Notes under the pieces: model-generated
Told to the model about the DNA's origin: nothing
What the model saw: only the letters and a program-made list of their open reading frames with translations
Databases searched by the model: none
Origin: Bacillus marasmi
Lineage (GTDB): Bacteria; Bacillota; Bacilli; Bacillales; Cytobacillaceae
Assembly (NCBI RefSeq): GCF_902168435.1
Contig: NZ_LR656165.1
Coordinates: 186,001 to 250,000 of the forward strand
DNA: 64,000 nt
Reading direction: 5' to 3'
Position numbers and translations under genes: made by a program
Shown: piece after piece, positions 41,960 through 51,734 of the stretch
Numbering within the stretch: position 1 is the stretch's first letter
Layout of the letters: each line of letters begins with the position of its first letter

Positions 41960-42755
41960 TGCCTAATCGTATTGTTTCAACTACATCAATTGGTCTTTCG
42001 AGCCATTGTGTGGCTATTTTTGCAAAAATCGTACTAGAGCCTGTTGTATAAAATTCATGCATCGGCTCATCTTCACTTGTATTCAAAATTCCTTTGTACG
42101 ACAAAATCGTACTTACCTCGCGTGCGGTTTCTTGGCCTGAGCTAATCACGCTCACGCTTTTACCCATCACATTTTTAATAACAGGTTCTAATAGCGGGTA
42201 ATGAGTGCATCCTAGTATCAGCGTATCTAAGCCACAATTTTTTAGCGGGTGAAGGGTTTCTGCCACGATTTTCTTCGCAACAGGTCCGGAATATTCGCCA
42301 CTTTCAACTAAAGGAACAAACTTTGGACAAGCAAGGCTTTTTACCTGAATCTGTTTATTTAACTCTTTTAAGGCCTTATTATAAGCTTTACTCTTTACCG
42401 TACCTTCAGTTCCTATTATTCCTACTTTATTATTACGTGTGTGTTTTAGTGCTGCCCTTGATCCCGGCGAGATGACACCAATTACAGGTATCGTCAGCTT
42501 ATCACTGATTTGGTCAAGGACTACTGCTGTTGCCGTATTACAAGCAATCACTAACATTTTAATATTTTTCCGCAACAAAAAATGGGTCATTTGCCAAGTA
42601 AATAATTGTACCTCTTCACTTGGACGTGGCCCATATGGACATCGCGCTGTATCACCTAAATAGATGATTTTTTCATTCGGGAGCTGACGCATCACTTCTT
42701 TTACAACTGTTAATCCGCCAACCCCTGAATCTATTATCCCAATCGGAGTGTTCAA
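41943..42755 (-). CDS. racE: Glutamate racemase
   Basis: Makes D-glutamate for peptidoglycan. 270 residues. The two catalytic cysteines are C72 in VIACNTATA and the Cys of LGCTHYPLL near residue 183. Start TTG 42755 follows GAGGCGATAGG and sits 11 nt after the MarR gene stop. Neighbours ysmB and gerM match B. subtilis. Confidence 0.96.
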   Translation of the reverse strand: MNTPIGIIDSGVGGLTVVKEVMRQLPNEKIIYLGDTARCPYGPRPSEEVQLFTWQMTHFLLRKNIKMLVIACNTATAVVLDQISDKLTIPVIGVISPGSRAALKHTRNNKVGIIGTEGTVKSKAYNKALKELNKQIQVKSLACPKFVPLVESGEYSGPVAKKIVAETLHPLKNCGLDTLILGCTHYPLLEPVIKNVMGKSVSVISSGQETAREVSTILSYKGILNTSEDEPMHEFYTTGSSTIFAKIATQWLERPIDVVETIRLGKRFES

Positions 42756-42766
42756 AACCTATCGCC

Positions 42767-43216
42767 TCATTCTTCCAGCATACCTTGGTGAAATTTGGAT
42801 AATATCATTTTGAAGGTACTAATTTCATCATAAGAAAAATTATTCAATACTTTTTGTAGATAATTCCGTCGTTCTTCAAGAATTTCATTCATTACCTGCA
42901 TCCCGCTATCAAGTAATTGAATCCTTACAACCCGACGGTCATTCGCATCCTTCACCCTTAATACTAATTGATTTTTTTCAAGCCGATCAACAAGATCAGT
43001 AGTTGTGCTACACGCCAAATACATTTTACTCGAAAGCTCGCCTATTGTCATCTCGCCATCTTCAAACAACCATTGCATAGCAGCAAATTGTGGTGGAGTA
43101 ATAGAATAATGGTGAAGGATTTCTCTTCCCATTTGCTTAATGATATCACATATGTACCGACTTTCCTTTTCTATTTCTTTAATAACACTTTGCTTAACCT
43201 TATCATCAAATTCCAT
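42767..43216 (-). CDS. ysmB: MarR-family transcriptional regulator (YsmB)
   Basis: 149 residues, with the MarR winged helix: TIGELSSKMYLACSTTTDLVDRLEKNQLVLRVKDANDRRVVRIQL (about 55-100, shown here only as family pattern of recognition helix and DxRxxxI wing). ATG 43216 follows GAGAGGG. In B. subtilis ysmA lies between ysmB and gerE; it is absent here. Target genes are unknown. Confidence 0.9.
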   Translation of the reverse strand: MEFDDKVKQSVIKEIEKESRYICDIIKQMGREILHHYSITPPQFAAMQWLFEDGEMTIGELSSKMYLACSTTTDLVDRLEKNQLVLRVKDANDRRVVRIQLLDSGMQVMNEILEERRNYLQKVLNNFSYDEISTFKMILSKFHQGMLEE

Positions 43217-43357
43217 TTTATCCCTCTCCCTTAATAAATTTGACGATTCGATATTTTCACTTAATTCTCTAACTTTTATTATATAATATCAAGAAGTAAA
43301 AAATGGAAATAATTTGAAAAAACTTTCAACTTCAATTATTATCATATAAATATGTTA

Positions 43358-43385
43358 ACCGGCTCCCTGAAACAGGAAAGCCGGT
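43358..43385 (-). terminator. Hairpin after gerE
   Basis: Stem ACCGGCT (43358-43364) / AGCCGGT (43379-43385) with an inner CCTG/CAGG pairing, 5 nt after the gerE stop. T-tract is weak. Confidence 0.6.
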
Positions 43386-43390
43386 CTTCA

Positions 43391-43615
43391 TTAAAGCTCT
43401 AGCTCTCCCATACGAAGGAGCTCTACAACCGCTTGCGAACGCCCCTTTACGCCAAGCTTTTGCATGGCATTCGAAATATGATTCCGAACCGTCTTTTCGC
43501 TTATAAATAATTCACTAGCGATTTCTTTTGTGGTTTTATCTTGAACTAACAGCTCGAACACTTCTCTTTCTCGTTTGGTGAGTAATGGCTTGTGAGTATA
43601 TTCATTCTCCTTCAA
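43391..43615 (-). CDS. gerE: Late mother-cell sporulation regulator GerE
   Basis: 74-residue LuxR-type DNA-binding protein that shapes the last wave of coat gene expression. It is essentially only an HTH domain ([32 protein letters not shown]). From residue 9 on it matches what I recall of the B. subtilis protein. Start TTG 43615 has AAGGAGGG 9 nt upstream. A SigK-like promoter lies at 43680-43707, in accord with the known SigK dependence of gerE. Confidence 0.97.
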   Translation of the reverse strand: MKENEYTHKPLLTKREREVFELLVQDKTTKEIASELFISEKTVRNHISNAMQKLGVKGRSQAVVELLRMGELEL

Positions 43616-43679
43616 GTACTGTAACCCTCCTTGCCTTCGCCAGCTATGAACCGCGGGGTGGGTATATATTTAGTCACAA

Positions 43680-43707
43680 TATCATATGTGAAATAAAGAT
43701 ATGGAGT
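43680..43707 (-). promoter_or_regulatory. SigK-type promoter of gerE
   Basis: Minus strand: AC (43706-43707), 17 nt, CATATGATA (43680-43688). It fits the SigK consensus AC-N16/17-CATANNNTA exactly and lies 64 nt upstream of the gerE start codon. Confidence 0.8.
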
Positions 43708-43814
43708 GACTACATTTCTTGAAGTGAAAATGACTTTGTAATAAATAATAACAAAATGGGCTTAAGTATATAGTACTAATAGTATTAGTACCTTTGTATC
43801 ACCTGAGTATTTTC

Positions 43815-43850
43815 AGTAAAAAACCCTTTTCCATAGTAGGAAAAGGGTTT
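43815..43850 (-). terminator. Terminator of the sdh operon
   Basis: Stem AAACCCTTTTCC (43821-43832) / GGAAAAGGGTTT (43839-43850), followed on the minus strand by T-rich sequence. Confidence 0.9.
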
Positions 43851-43855
43851 CTTCA

Positions 43856-44617
43856 TTAGATTTGGTCGCTTCCGAAGAAATTACGGAAAGCTTGTACTGT
43901 TGTATCACGGTTTAATGATGCGATTGAAGTTGTTAAAGGAATACCTTTAGGACAAGCTTGAACACAGTTTTGTGAGTTACCACAATTTGTTAATCCGCCT
44001 TCATCCATAATTGCATTCAAACGCTCAGCGCGATGCATTGCACCAGTTGGATGCGCATTGAACAAACGAACTTGTGACAGCGGTTGTGGTCCAATAAATG
44101 CTGACTTGCTGTTTACGTTTGGACAAGCTTCCAAACAAACACCACATGTCATACATTTAGATAATTCATATGCCCATTGACGCTTTGGTTCAGGCATACG
44201 TGGTCCAGGTCCTAAATCATAAGTTCCATCGATAGGAATCCATGCTTTAACCTTTTTCAAGGAATCGAACATACGGCTACGGTCAACCTGTAGGTCGCGA
44301 ACAATTGGGAATGTACCCATTGGCGCTAATCGAACTGGTTGTTCTAATTGATCAATAAGAGCCGTACAAGATTGGCGTGGTTTTCCGTTGATTACCATTG
44401 AACAGGCACCACAAACCTCTTCCAAACAGTTCATATCCCAAGCAATTGGTGTTGTTTTTTCGCCTTTTGCGTTGACAGGGTTACGACGAATTTCCATCAA
44501 AGAGGAAATTACGTTCATATTTGGACGGTAAGGAATTTCAAATTCTTCCGTATAAGGGGAAGAATTAGGCCCATCTTGTCGAGTGATAATAAACCGAACT
44601 GTTTTTTGATCTGCCAT
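43856..44617 (-). CDS. sdhB: Succinate dehydrogenase iron-sulfur subunit
   Basis: Carries electrons from FAD to the cytochrome b subunit of complex II. 253 residues. [2Fe-2S] ligands in CLEEVCGACSM and a later Cys (RQSCTAL), the [4Fe-4S] motif CMTCGVCLEACP and the [3Fe-4S] motif CVQACPKG are intact. The ribosome site GGGGAG lies in the end of sdhA, 7 nt away. Confidence 0.97.
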   Translation of the reverse strand: MADQKTVRFIITRQDGPNSSPYTEEFEIPYRPNMNVISSLMEIRRNPVNAKGEKTTPIAWDMNCLEEVCGACSMVINGKPRQSCTALIDQLEQPVRLAPMGTFPIVRDLQVDRSRMFDSLKKVKAWIPIDGTYDLGPGPRMPEPKRQWAYELSKCMTCGVCLEACPNVNSKSAFIGPQPLSQVRLFNAHPTGAMHRAERLNAIMDEGGLTNCGNSQNCVQACPKGIPLTTSIASLNRDTTVQAFRNFFGSDQI

Positions 44618-44624
44618 AATTTAA

Positions 44625-46382
44625 TTACTCCCCTTTCTTTTTACTGTAGTCACGCTTACGTGGCTTGATTAATGAAACATCAATATCCTCATAGCTGATT
44701 TCTGGAGCAGAATTAGCATCAACGAACTTAGCAATAGTCGTTTTCATGAAGTTTTCATCGTCACGGTTAGGGAAGTCAGGCTTATAGTGCGCGCCACGGC
44801 TTTCGTTACGATTTAATGCTCCAAGCGTAATAACACGTGCTAGTTGAAGCATGTTTTCTAACTGGCGAGTGAACGCTGCACCTTGGTTGCTCCATTTAGC
44901 TGTATCATTGATATTGATATTTTTGTATCTTTCAAGTAACTCAACGATTTTATCATCAGTTTGTTTTAACTTGTCATTGTAACGAACAACTGTTACGTTG
45001 TCAGTCATCCATTCGCCAAGCTCTTTATGGATAACATAAGCATTTTCAGTTCCGTTCATTGACATAATGTTGTTCCATTTCTCTTCTTCAGTCTTAACAT
45101 GACGCTCAAATACTGTAGAAGGTACTGAATCAACACTCTTTTCTAATCCACCAATATATTTCAATGCATTAGGACCTGCGACCATACCACCATAAATAGC
45201 TGATAGTAATGAGTTAGCACCTAAACGGTTTGCACCGTGCTGAGAATAATCACATTCTCCGGCTGCGAATAAACCAGGGATATTAGTCATTTGATCGAAG
45301 TCAACCCATAATCCACCCATTGAATAGTGAACGGCAGGGAAAATCTTCATTGGTACTTTACGTGGATCTTCACCCATGAATTTTTCATAGATTTCAATGA
45401 TACCACCAAGCTTAACATCAAGCTCATGAGGATCTTTATGAGAAAGATCAAGATAAACCATGTTCTCGCCATTAATACCAAGTTTTTGATTTACGCACAC
45501 ATCGAAAATTTCACGAGTTGCGATATCACGAGGTACAAGGTTTCCGTATGCAGGATATTTTTCCTCTAGGAAATACCAAGGTTTACCATCCTTATATGTC
45601 CATACACGACCACCTTCACCACGAGCAGATTCGCTCATTAGGCGAAGCTTGTCATCACCAGGGATTGCAGTTGGGTGGATTTGGATAAACTCACCATTTG
45701 CATAATGAACACCTTGTTGGTATACAATTGCAGCTGCAGAACCTGTGTTGATTACAGAGTTTGTAGACTTACCAAAAATGATACCAGGGCCACCAGTTGC
45801 CAAGATTACTGCATCGGCACCGAATGATTTAATTTCCATAGTAGATAGATTTTGCGCAGTAACACCACGGCAAATTCCGTCATCATCGATAACTGCTCCT
45901 AGGAATTCCCAGCCTTCAAATTTTGTTACAAGTCCATCAACTTCGAACTTTCTTACTTGCTCATCTAGAGCATAAAGTAACTGTTGTCCAGTTGTTGCAC
46001 CAGCAAATGCTGTACGGTGATGCTGTGTTCCACCAAAACGACGGAAATCTAGTAAACCTTCTGGAGTACGGTTGAACATAACTCCCATACGGTCTAACAT
46101 GTTAATGATTCCAGGCGCTGCGTCACACATCGCCTTAACTGGCGGTTGGTTTGCAAGGAAGTCTCCACCATAAATGGTATCATCAAAGTGAATCCAAGGT
46201 GAATCCCCTTCCCCTTTTGTATTTACAGCTCCGTTAATACCACCTTGGGCACAAACAGAGTGAGATCGTTTTACAGGAACTAACGAGAATAATTCAACTG
46301 GTGTTCCATGTTCTGCTACTTTAATTGTAGCCATTAAGCCGGCTAAACCACCACCGACTACGATTACCTTTCCTTTACTCAT
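44625..46382 (-). CDS. sdhA: Succinate dehydrogenase flavoprotein subunit
   Basis: Catalytic subunit oxidising succinate to fumarate. 585 residues. N-terminal FAD motif VVGGGLAGLMATIK, substrate/FAD region SHSVCAQGGINGA, HPTAIPGDDKLRLMSESARGEGG at about 240, and active-site HYSMGGLWVD. ATG 46382 follows AGGGAG. Confidence 0.97.
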   Translation of the reverse strand: MSKGKVIVVGGGLAGLMATIKVAEHGTPVELFSLVPVKRSHSVCAQGGINGAVNTKGEGDSPWIHFDDTIYGGDFLANQPPVKAMCDAAPGIINMLDRMGVMFNRTPEGLLDFRRFGGTQHHRTAFAGATTGQQLLYALDEQVRKFEVDGLVTKFEGWEFLGAVIDDDGICRGVTAQNLSTMEIKSFGADAVILATGGPGIIFGKSTNSVINTGSAAAIVYQQGVHYANGEFIQIHPTAIPGDDKLRLMSESARGEGGRVWTYKDGKPWYFLEEKYPAYGNLVPRDIATREIFDVCVNQKLGINGENMVYLDLSHKDPHELDVKLGGIIEIYEKFMGEDPRKVPMKIFPAVHYSMGGLWVDFDQMTNIPGLFAAGECDYSQHGANRLGANSLLSAIYGGMVAGPNALKYIGGLEKSVDSVPSTVFERHVKTEEEKWNNIMSMNGTENAYVIHKELGEWMTDNVTVVRYNDKLKQTDDKIVELLERYKNININDTAKWSNQGAAFTRQLENMLQLARVITLGALNRNESRGAHYKPDFPNRDDENFMKTTIAKFVDANSAPEISYEDIDVSLIKPRKRDYSKKKGE

Positions 46383-46456
46383 CGTGGTTCACTCCCTTAA
46401 ATCCTAGTAAAGTTGTTTTCCATATTGGTCTACTAACAAATGAATCTAGTTAAACC

Positions 46457-47065
46457 TTAAACAAAAGCTAGTAATGCACGTACACCAACAATGGATAAGG
46501 CAACGAAAATTCCGAGCGTTACATATGTAGAGATGCGTTGTGAACGTGGTGAAACTGTAATGCCCCAGCTAACAAAGAATGCCCATAATCCGTTTGCAAA
46601 GTGGAAAATAGCAGAAACAACACCTACAATGTAGAATCCTAACATTAATGGATTTGATAAAATCTCAGCCATCATGTCAAAATTCACTTCTGCTCCCATT
46701 GCTGCAGCAATACGGGTTTCCCATACATGCCATGCTAGGAAAATAAGGGTGATGACCCCAGATACCCGTTGTAGTACGAACATCCAGTTTCTAAAGAAAC
46801 CAAAACGTCCTACGTTATTTTGTGCTGTAAAGGCAATATAAAGCCCGTAGATTGCATGAAATAATAATGGCAAGAAGATAACAAACGTTTCTAAAAACCA
46901 TCTAAATGGTAGCTGTTCCATGAAGTGTGCAGCATTATTAAATGAATCAACCCCTTTTGTTGCAAAATGGTTGATCACCAAGTGCTGCGTCAGGAAAAGA
47001 CCTACCGGAATTACCCCTAGTAATGAATGCAATCTGCGATAAAAAAATTCTCGATTCTCTGCCAT
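46457..47065 (-). CDS. sdhC: Succinate dehydrogenase cytochrome b558 subunit
   Basis: Membrane anchor of complex II with five hydrophobic helices and haem-ligand histidines (in FLTQHLVINHF, LFHAIYG, LAWHVWETR, IFHFANG). 202 residues, the single-anchor type B enzyme typical of Bacillus. First gene of sdhCAB, behind a good SigA promoter. Confidence 0.96.
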   Translation of the reverse strand: MAENREFFYRRLHSLLGVIPVGLFLTQHLVINHFATKGVDSFNNAAHFMEQLPFRWFLETFVIFLPLLFHAIYGLYIAFTAQNNVGRFGFFRNWMFVLQRVSGVITLIFLAWHVWETRIAAAMGAEVNFDMMAEILSNPLMLGFYIVGVVSAIFHFANGLWAFFVSWGITVSPRSQRISTYVTLGIFVALSIVGVRALLAFV

Positions 47066-47184
47066 GAGCTTACCCCCCCTAATGATATATAATGGCGTTA
47101 CGAGTTCTGTACCATTTTTAAAAAGCAGAATATTGTCGTTTTCAAAAATGATTCAGGAATTTCTAACAATTTTGTAACAAATCT

Positions 47185-47213
47185 ATTTTAACCCTGTCTT
47201 TACAAAGCGTCAA
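47185..47213 (-). promoter_or_regulatory. SigA promoter of sdhCAB
   Basis: TTGACG (47208-47213), 17-nt spacer, TAAAAT (47185-47190) on the minus strand. This leaves an untranslated leader of about 110 nt. Confidence 0.85.
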
Positions 47214-47413
47214 GAAAACGTATTCAATATTTTGTTGAAAAATAACTTTTTTTAGAATAATTTGTTTTTCAGAACATTCAGAAAATAGATGGAAAATGTC
47301 TTAATTTGCAATAACTTCACCGTTTTTAAAAGTTCCTTGGTTTTCTTCTTGTAGAATGACGTTAGGAAGATATTACATATATGAGCAACCCTAAATATTT
47401 GGTTTAAAATCTC

Positions 47414-47443
47414 ATGACTGCTTAGCCTAAAAATGTATATAAT
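47414..47443 (+). promoter_or_regulatory. Probable promoter of yslB
   Basis: ATGACT (47414-47419), 18-nt spacer, TATAAT (47438-47443). The -10 lies downstream of the first in-frame ATG (47433), which supports the later TTG start. Confidence 0.6.
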
Positions 47444-47468
47444 AGACCTAGAGAAAGAGGGGAGAATA

Positions 47469-47924
47469 TTGAGTGAACTTACAATTCAAGAAAAATTAAT
47501 CCAAAAGGAGACTCTTTCGGTTCCTGTTTTTGGATATAATTTAATTCGAGAGGATTTATTGACAGATTTGCTCGGCAAGGATACACCTGAGCATCTGTAC
47601 TGGGCCGGAAAAAGATTAGCAAGAAAATATCCTCTGCAGACGATAGACGAGATCGTTGCATTTTTTCATAAAGCTGGATGGGGAACGCTGTCGATTAAAT
47701 CAGAATCAAAGCATGAAATGCTATATGTGCTTGAAAGTGAAGTGATCACTGAAAGACTAAAAGCAAACCCAACAAGTACCTTCCATCTTGAATCAGGATT
47801 TTTAGCGCAGCAAACACAGCTCCAAAAAGGAGTGTTATCTGAAGCGTTTGAACACCCAGGTAAAAAAGGTGGAAAAGTCCAATTTACAGTGAAGTGGGAT
47901 TTGAAAGACAAGATTGAATCATAA
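47469..47924 (+). CDS. yslB: YslB family protein (DUF2507)
   Basis: 151-residue protein of unknown function conserved between sdhC and uvrC in Bacillaceae. TTG 47469 follows AGAGGGGAG; the longer frame from ATG 47433 overlaps the promoter. Recognisable are VPVFGYNLIREDLLTDLLG and YWAGKRLARKYP near the N-terminus; no membrane segments. It is transcribed away from sdhC and towards uvrC. Confidence 0.9.
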   Translation: MSELTIQEKLIQKETLSVPVFGYNLIREDLLTDLLGKDTPEHLYWAGKRLARKYPLQTIDEIVAFFHKAGWGTLSIKSESKHEMLYVLESEVITERLKANPTSTFHLESGFLAQQTQLQKGVLSEAFEHPGKKGGKVQFTVKWDLKDKIES

Positions 47925-47932
47925 GTAAGATT

Positions 47933-47960
47933 AGGCTGACTCAAGGAGTCAGCCTTTATT
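47933..47960. terminator. Shared terminator of yslB and uvrC
   Basis: Stem AGGCTGACTC (47933-47942) / GAGTCAGCCT (47946-47955), followed by TTTATTTG on the plus strand. It overlaps the uvrC stop at 47949. Confidence 0.8.
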
Positions 47961-49736
47961 TGTCTCTTCGTTCATTTTATTGAGCAGCTCTTTTGCTACT
48001 GGAGCTGGAATGCCAAGTGCGACAATTTCATCGATAGTTGCTTCCTTAATCTTTTTGACTGAACCAAAGGTTTTAAGGAGTAGTTTTTTCCGCTTCTCTC
48101 CGATTCCTGAAATATCATCGAGTAAAGATTGGAACGCATTCTTCCCACGAAGCTGCCGATGAAACGTAATCGCGAAGCGGTGGACTTCATCTTGAATTCG
48201 TTGTAATAAGTAAAATTCCTGGCTGTTTCGTTCAAGCGAGACAATTTGCAATGGCTGACCGTATAAAAGCTGTGAAGTTCGATGCTTGTCATCCTTTACC
48301 AATCCGCTAAGTGGTATATCCAAACCTAGCTCATTCTCGAGCACGTCACGCACTGCCTCAATATGCCCTTTTCCTCCATCGATGATGATTAAATCAGGTA
48401 GGGGCAGATTCTCCTTAAGCACCCGCGAATAACGGCGCCTCGTCACTTCACGCATCGACTCATAATCATCGGGTCCTATAACGGTTTTTATTTTATATTT
48501 ACGATATTCTCTTTTGTTAGGCTTGCCATCGATAAAGACTACCAGGGCCGAAACGGGGTCCGTTCCTTGTATATTCGAGTTATCAAATGCTTCAATTCGA
48601 TGTGGAGTATAAATTCCAAGGCTATCACCAAGATTTTCGATTGCCTTGATCGTTCTTTGCTCATCGCGCTCGATAAGAGAAAATTTCTCTTGTAGGGCAA
48701 TCGCCGCATTTTTTTCGGCGAGCTTCACAAGATCCTTTTTCTGTCCTCGACGCGGTACCAGCACTTTTACATTAAGCAATGCTTCAGCAATTGTCGTATC
48801 AATCGTTTCAGGGACAAGGATTTCCTTTGGCTTGAAATGATTTGCTTTTGTATAAAATTGACCAAGATAAGTGAGGATTTCCTCTTCAGGTTCATCGTAG
48901 ATTGGAAACATTGAAACATCGCGCTCAATTAGTTTCCCTTGACGGATGAAGAAAACTTGAACACACATCCAGCCCTTATCAACTTGATAACCAAAGACAT
49001 CACGGTCTGTAAAATCTGTCATCGTCATTTTTTGTTTTTCCATTATTGTTTCAATATGGATGATTTTATCGCGAAATTCCTTTGCCCGTTCATAATCGAG
49101 CTGCTCTGCTGCTTCTCCCATTTTTTCAGTTAATTCGTTTTTTATTTCCTTGTAACCGCCATTTAAAAATCGGGTGATTTCATCCGTTAGGGCTTTGTAC
49201 TCATCTTCATTTACGTCCTTTATACATGGGGCAAGACATTGTCCCATATGGTAATAAAGGCAAACCCGATCAGGTAAAGTCGAACATTTACGTAGCGGAT
49301 AAATCCTGTCCAACAGCTTCTTTGTTTCATTGGCAGCCTGCACATTCGGATAAGGTCCAAAATACTTCCCTTTGTCTTTTTTGACCTTTCTCGTCGTAAT
49401 TAAGCGTGGATGACGTTCCGCAGTTAGCTTAATAAACGGATAGCTCTTGTCATCCTTGAGCATGACATTATATTTTGGATCATATTTTTTGATTAAATTG
49501 ATTTCTAGCAGAAGTGCTTCAATATTAGATGAAGTCACGATATATTCGAAGTCCTCTATCTCATTGACGAGTCTGAGCGTTTTCCCATCATGCGAACCGG
49601 TAAAGTATGAACGGACACGGTTTTTGAGGATTTTAGCTTTTCCTACATAAATCACGGTTCCTTGTCTGTCCTTCATCAAGTAACATCCCGGTTGATCAGG
49701 CAGAAGGGTGAGCTTGTTTTTGATGTTTTCGTTCAT
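47949..49736 (-). CDS. uvrC: Excinuclease ABC subunit C
   Basis: Makes both incisions in nucleotide excision repair. 595 residues. N-terminal GIY-YIG nuclease domain ([19 protein letters not shown], about 15-95), Cys-rich stretch near 150-170, UVR domain (about 200-235), RNase H-like 5' nuclease domain with [17 protein letters not shown] and IIDGGKGH, and C-terminal helix-hairpin-helix (about 540-595). ATG 49736 follows GGGGTGA. Confidence 0.97.
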   Translation of the reverse strand: MNENIKNKLTLLPDQPGCYLMKDRQGTVIYVGKAKILKNRVRSYFTGSHDGKTLRLVNEIEDFEYIVTSSNIEALLLEINLIKKYDPKYNVMLKDDKSYPFIKLTAERHPRLITTRKVKKDKGKYFGPYPNVQAANETKKLLDRIYPLRKCSTLPDRVCLYYHMGQCLAPCIKDVNEDEYKALTDEITRFLNGGYKEIKNELTEKMGEAAEQLDYERAKEFRDKIIHIETIMEKQKMTMTDFTDRDVFGYQVDKGWMCVQVFFIRQGKLIERDVSMFPIYDEPEEEILTYLGQFYTKANHFKPKEILVPETIDTTIAEALLNVKVLVPRRGQKKDLVKLAEKNAAIALQEKFSLIERDEQRTIKAIENLGDSLGIYTPHRIEAFDNSNIQGTDPVSALVVFIDGKPNKREYRKYKIKTVIGPDDYESMREVTRRRYSRVLKENLPLPDLIIIDGGKGHIEAVRDVLENELGLDIPLSGLVKDDKHRTSQLLYGQPLQIVSLERNSQEFYLLQRIQDEVHRFAITFHRQLRGKNAFQSLLDDISGIGEKRKKLLLKTFGSVKKIKEATIDEIVALGIPAPVAKELLNKMNEETNKG

Positions 49737-49839
49737 TTTTTCACCCCAAGATTTTTTTCAATGATATCATGTTACCTCATATTACCCTTTCGCAAAACCT
49801 TTTTTGTTTTTTCTCGTGGGAAAGTGTTTGGGTGAAATG

Positions 49840-49886
49840 GAAAAAGCTAACCCATAAGGCCTATCGAGACCAGTGAGTTAGCTTTT
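49840..49886 (-). terminator. Terminator of trxA
   Basis: Arms AAAAGCTAAC (49842-49851) / GTTAGCTTTT (49877-49886) with a large loop; T-run on the minus strand. Confidence 0.75.
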
Positions 49887-49910
49887 ATAAAGTGAAAATT
49901 GATGGTTATT

Positions 49911-50225
49911 TTAGATATGTTTTGCAAGAAGATCTGAAAGAGCTTCTTTTGGAGAGAATCCAACTACTTTATCAACAGGTTGGCCGTCTTTGAATACAAG
50001 TAGAGTTGGGATACTCATAATTCCAAATTGACCAGCAGTTTCTGGATTTTCATCAACATCAACTTTAACAATTTTTGCTTTTTCGCCTAATTCTTGGTCA
50101 AGCTCTTCTAGAACTGGAGCAATCATTTTACAAGGACCGCACCATGGTGCCCAAAAATCAACCAGCACAACGCCGGAACCAATTTCATTTTTGAAAGTTT
50201 CATCTGTAGCATGTGTAATTGCCAT
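49911..50225 (-). CDS. trxA: Thioredoxin
   Basis: 104-residue cytoplasmic disulphide reductase with the active site WCGPC at 28-32 and cis-Pro in IPTLLVF. ATG 50225 follows TTAGGAGG. A TATACT at 50271-50276 is a probable -10. Essential in B. subtilis. Confidence 0.98.
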   Translation of the reverse strand: MAITHATDETFKNEIGSGVVLVDFWAPWCGPCKMIAPVLEELDQELGEKAKIVKVDVDENPETAGQFGIMSIPTLLVFKDGQPVDKVVGFSPKEALSDLLAKHI

Positions 50226-50381
50226 TTTTATTGCCTCCTAAAGGTAAACTAAAATCTAAAATCTAAAGTCAGTATAGCATCGATTGATTTTTGTTGCGAA
50301 TGATATGTTTCGTACGTACTTTTCCCTATTTTTGCAGGAAAAATACCTCTATTGAAGTGGCTCGTCATGCTTGCAGGCCTG

Positions 50382-50540
50382 ATAAGTGTCCTGTTTTCTT
50401 TAATTACAGTAAAATAGGGTATTTACAATCCTTATAAGTGCCCTTTTTTTATTATCGTGACAAAGAATAGGGCTGTTATACAACTTATAAGTGACCTATT
50501 TTGCATTACTGAGCAAAAATTAAGTCACTTACACAGCTTA
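50382..50540. repeat. Diverged hairpin array, 52-53 bp unit, 3 copies
   Basis: ATAAGTG at 50382, 50434 and 50487. Units show AAGTGNCCTNTTTT, an inner stretch and AAAATAGGG-like complement, i.e. the same type as the array at 2329-2592. It lies between the etfA terminator and trxA. The remaining parts of the gap (50277-50381, 50541-50621) show no gene. Confidence 0.8.
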
Positions 50541-50621
50541 TACCCCCAAAAAAATAGGGCAATTGCCCTATCCAACGTGTTTCATGCTCCACCCCGTCCA
50601 TTCACTGCCACAACCAAAACA

Positions 50622-50651
50622 TAAAGACCAATCCGCTTAAGCGAATTGGTC
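50622..50651 (-). terminator. Terminator of etfA
   Basis: Stem GACCAATNCGCTT (50626-50638) / AAGCGNATTGGTC, followed on the minus strand by TTTATGTTTT. Confidence 0.8.
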
Positions 50652-50683
50652 CTTTAATTAGGTAAATTGACGGGTTTCTTCTA

Positions 50684-51661
50684 TTAAGAAAGAACCTTTA
50701 ATTTCTTGAACTCTTCAGTTAGAAGAGGTACAACTTCGAATAGGTCGCCAACGATACCATAGTCAGCTACTTTGAAGATGTTTGCTTCTGGGTCTTTGTT
50801 AATTGCAACGATTACTTTAGAGTTAGACATACCAGCTAAGTGTTGGATTGCTCCAGAAATACCGCAAGCGATATATAGGTCTGGAGTTACAACTTTACCA
50901 GTTTGACCGATTTGTAATGAGTAATCGCAATATTCAGCGTCACAAGCACCACGTGAAGCACCGATTGCTCCGCCTAGTACGTTAGCTAGTTCTTTTAGTG
51001 GGTTAAAGCCATCTTCGCTCTTCACACCACGACCACCAGCTATAACAACTTTTGCTTCAGAAAGATCTACGCCTTCGCTTGCTTTGCGAACAACCTCTTT
51101 AATGATGGCACGAAGATCTTTGATTTCAGCAGCTAAAGTAGCAACTTGTCCAGTTCTTGACTCATCTGCACCAAGTGGAGCGATGTTGTTTGGACGGATT
51201 GTCGCAAATAAAATACCTTCAGTTACAATTTTCTTTTCAAATGCTTTACCAGAGTAGATTGGGCGAGTGAATACGATGTTTCCGCCAGCTTCTTCAATGG
51301 AAGTTACATCTGAAATTAATCCTGAATTTAATTTACCAGCGATTCTTGGAGCTAAGTCTTTACCTTGTGCAGTGTGGCCAATAATAATTCCTTCTGGTGA
51401 TTCTGCATCAATTACCGCTAATAACGCTTGAGTAAAACCATCTGAAGTGTATTGAGCTAATTTTGCATCCTCAACTACAACAACACGATCTGCACCATTT
51501 TCGATTAACGCTTGACCTAAAGCGTTTACGGAATCCCCGATTAATACACCAACAACTTCTCCGCCTTCTGCAACTGTTTTTGCTGCAGCGATGGCTTCAA
51601 AGGAAACATTACGAAGTGAACCTTCACGTACTTCCCCAACAACCAATACTTTTCTTGACAT
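50684..51661 (-). CDS. etfA: Electron transfer flavoprotein, alpha subunit
   Basis: Binds FAD and, with EtfB, carries electrons from acyl-CoA dehydrogenases. 325 residues. The C-terminal FAD domain has VVIAGGRGVKSEDGF, GGAIGASRGACDAEY, QIGQTGKVVTPDLYIACGISGAIQH and NKDPEANIF. ATG 51661 follows GGGAGGT. Last gene of the fad-etf group. Confidence 0.97.
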   Translation of the reverse strand: MSRKVLVVGEVREGSLRNVSFEAIAAAKTVAEGGEVVGVLIGDSVNALGQALIENGADRVVVVEDAKLAQYTSDGFTQALLAVIDAESPEGIIIGHTAQGKDLAPRIAGKLNSGLISDVTSIEEAGGNIVFTRPIYSGKAFEKKIVTEGILFATIRPNNIAPLGADESRTGQVATLAAEIKDLRAIIKEVVRKASEGVDLSEAKVVIAGGRGVKSEDGFNPLKELANVLGGAIGASRGACDAEYCDYSLQIGQTGKVVTPDLYIACGISGAIQHLAGMSNSKVIVAINKDPEANIFKVADYGIVGDLFEVVPLLTEEFKKLKVLS

Positions 51662-51734
51662 TATTTAAACCTCCCGCTTGTGTTTTTCATCAAGTAACGA
51701 ATGAACGAACGAGCGCTCAATCAATCAATTTCAA

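Noticed and set aside
47433-47468. ATG 47433 as start of yslB
   Set aside because: It lies upstream of the TATAAT at 47438-47443, whereas TTG 47469 has AGAGGGGAG in front.
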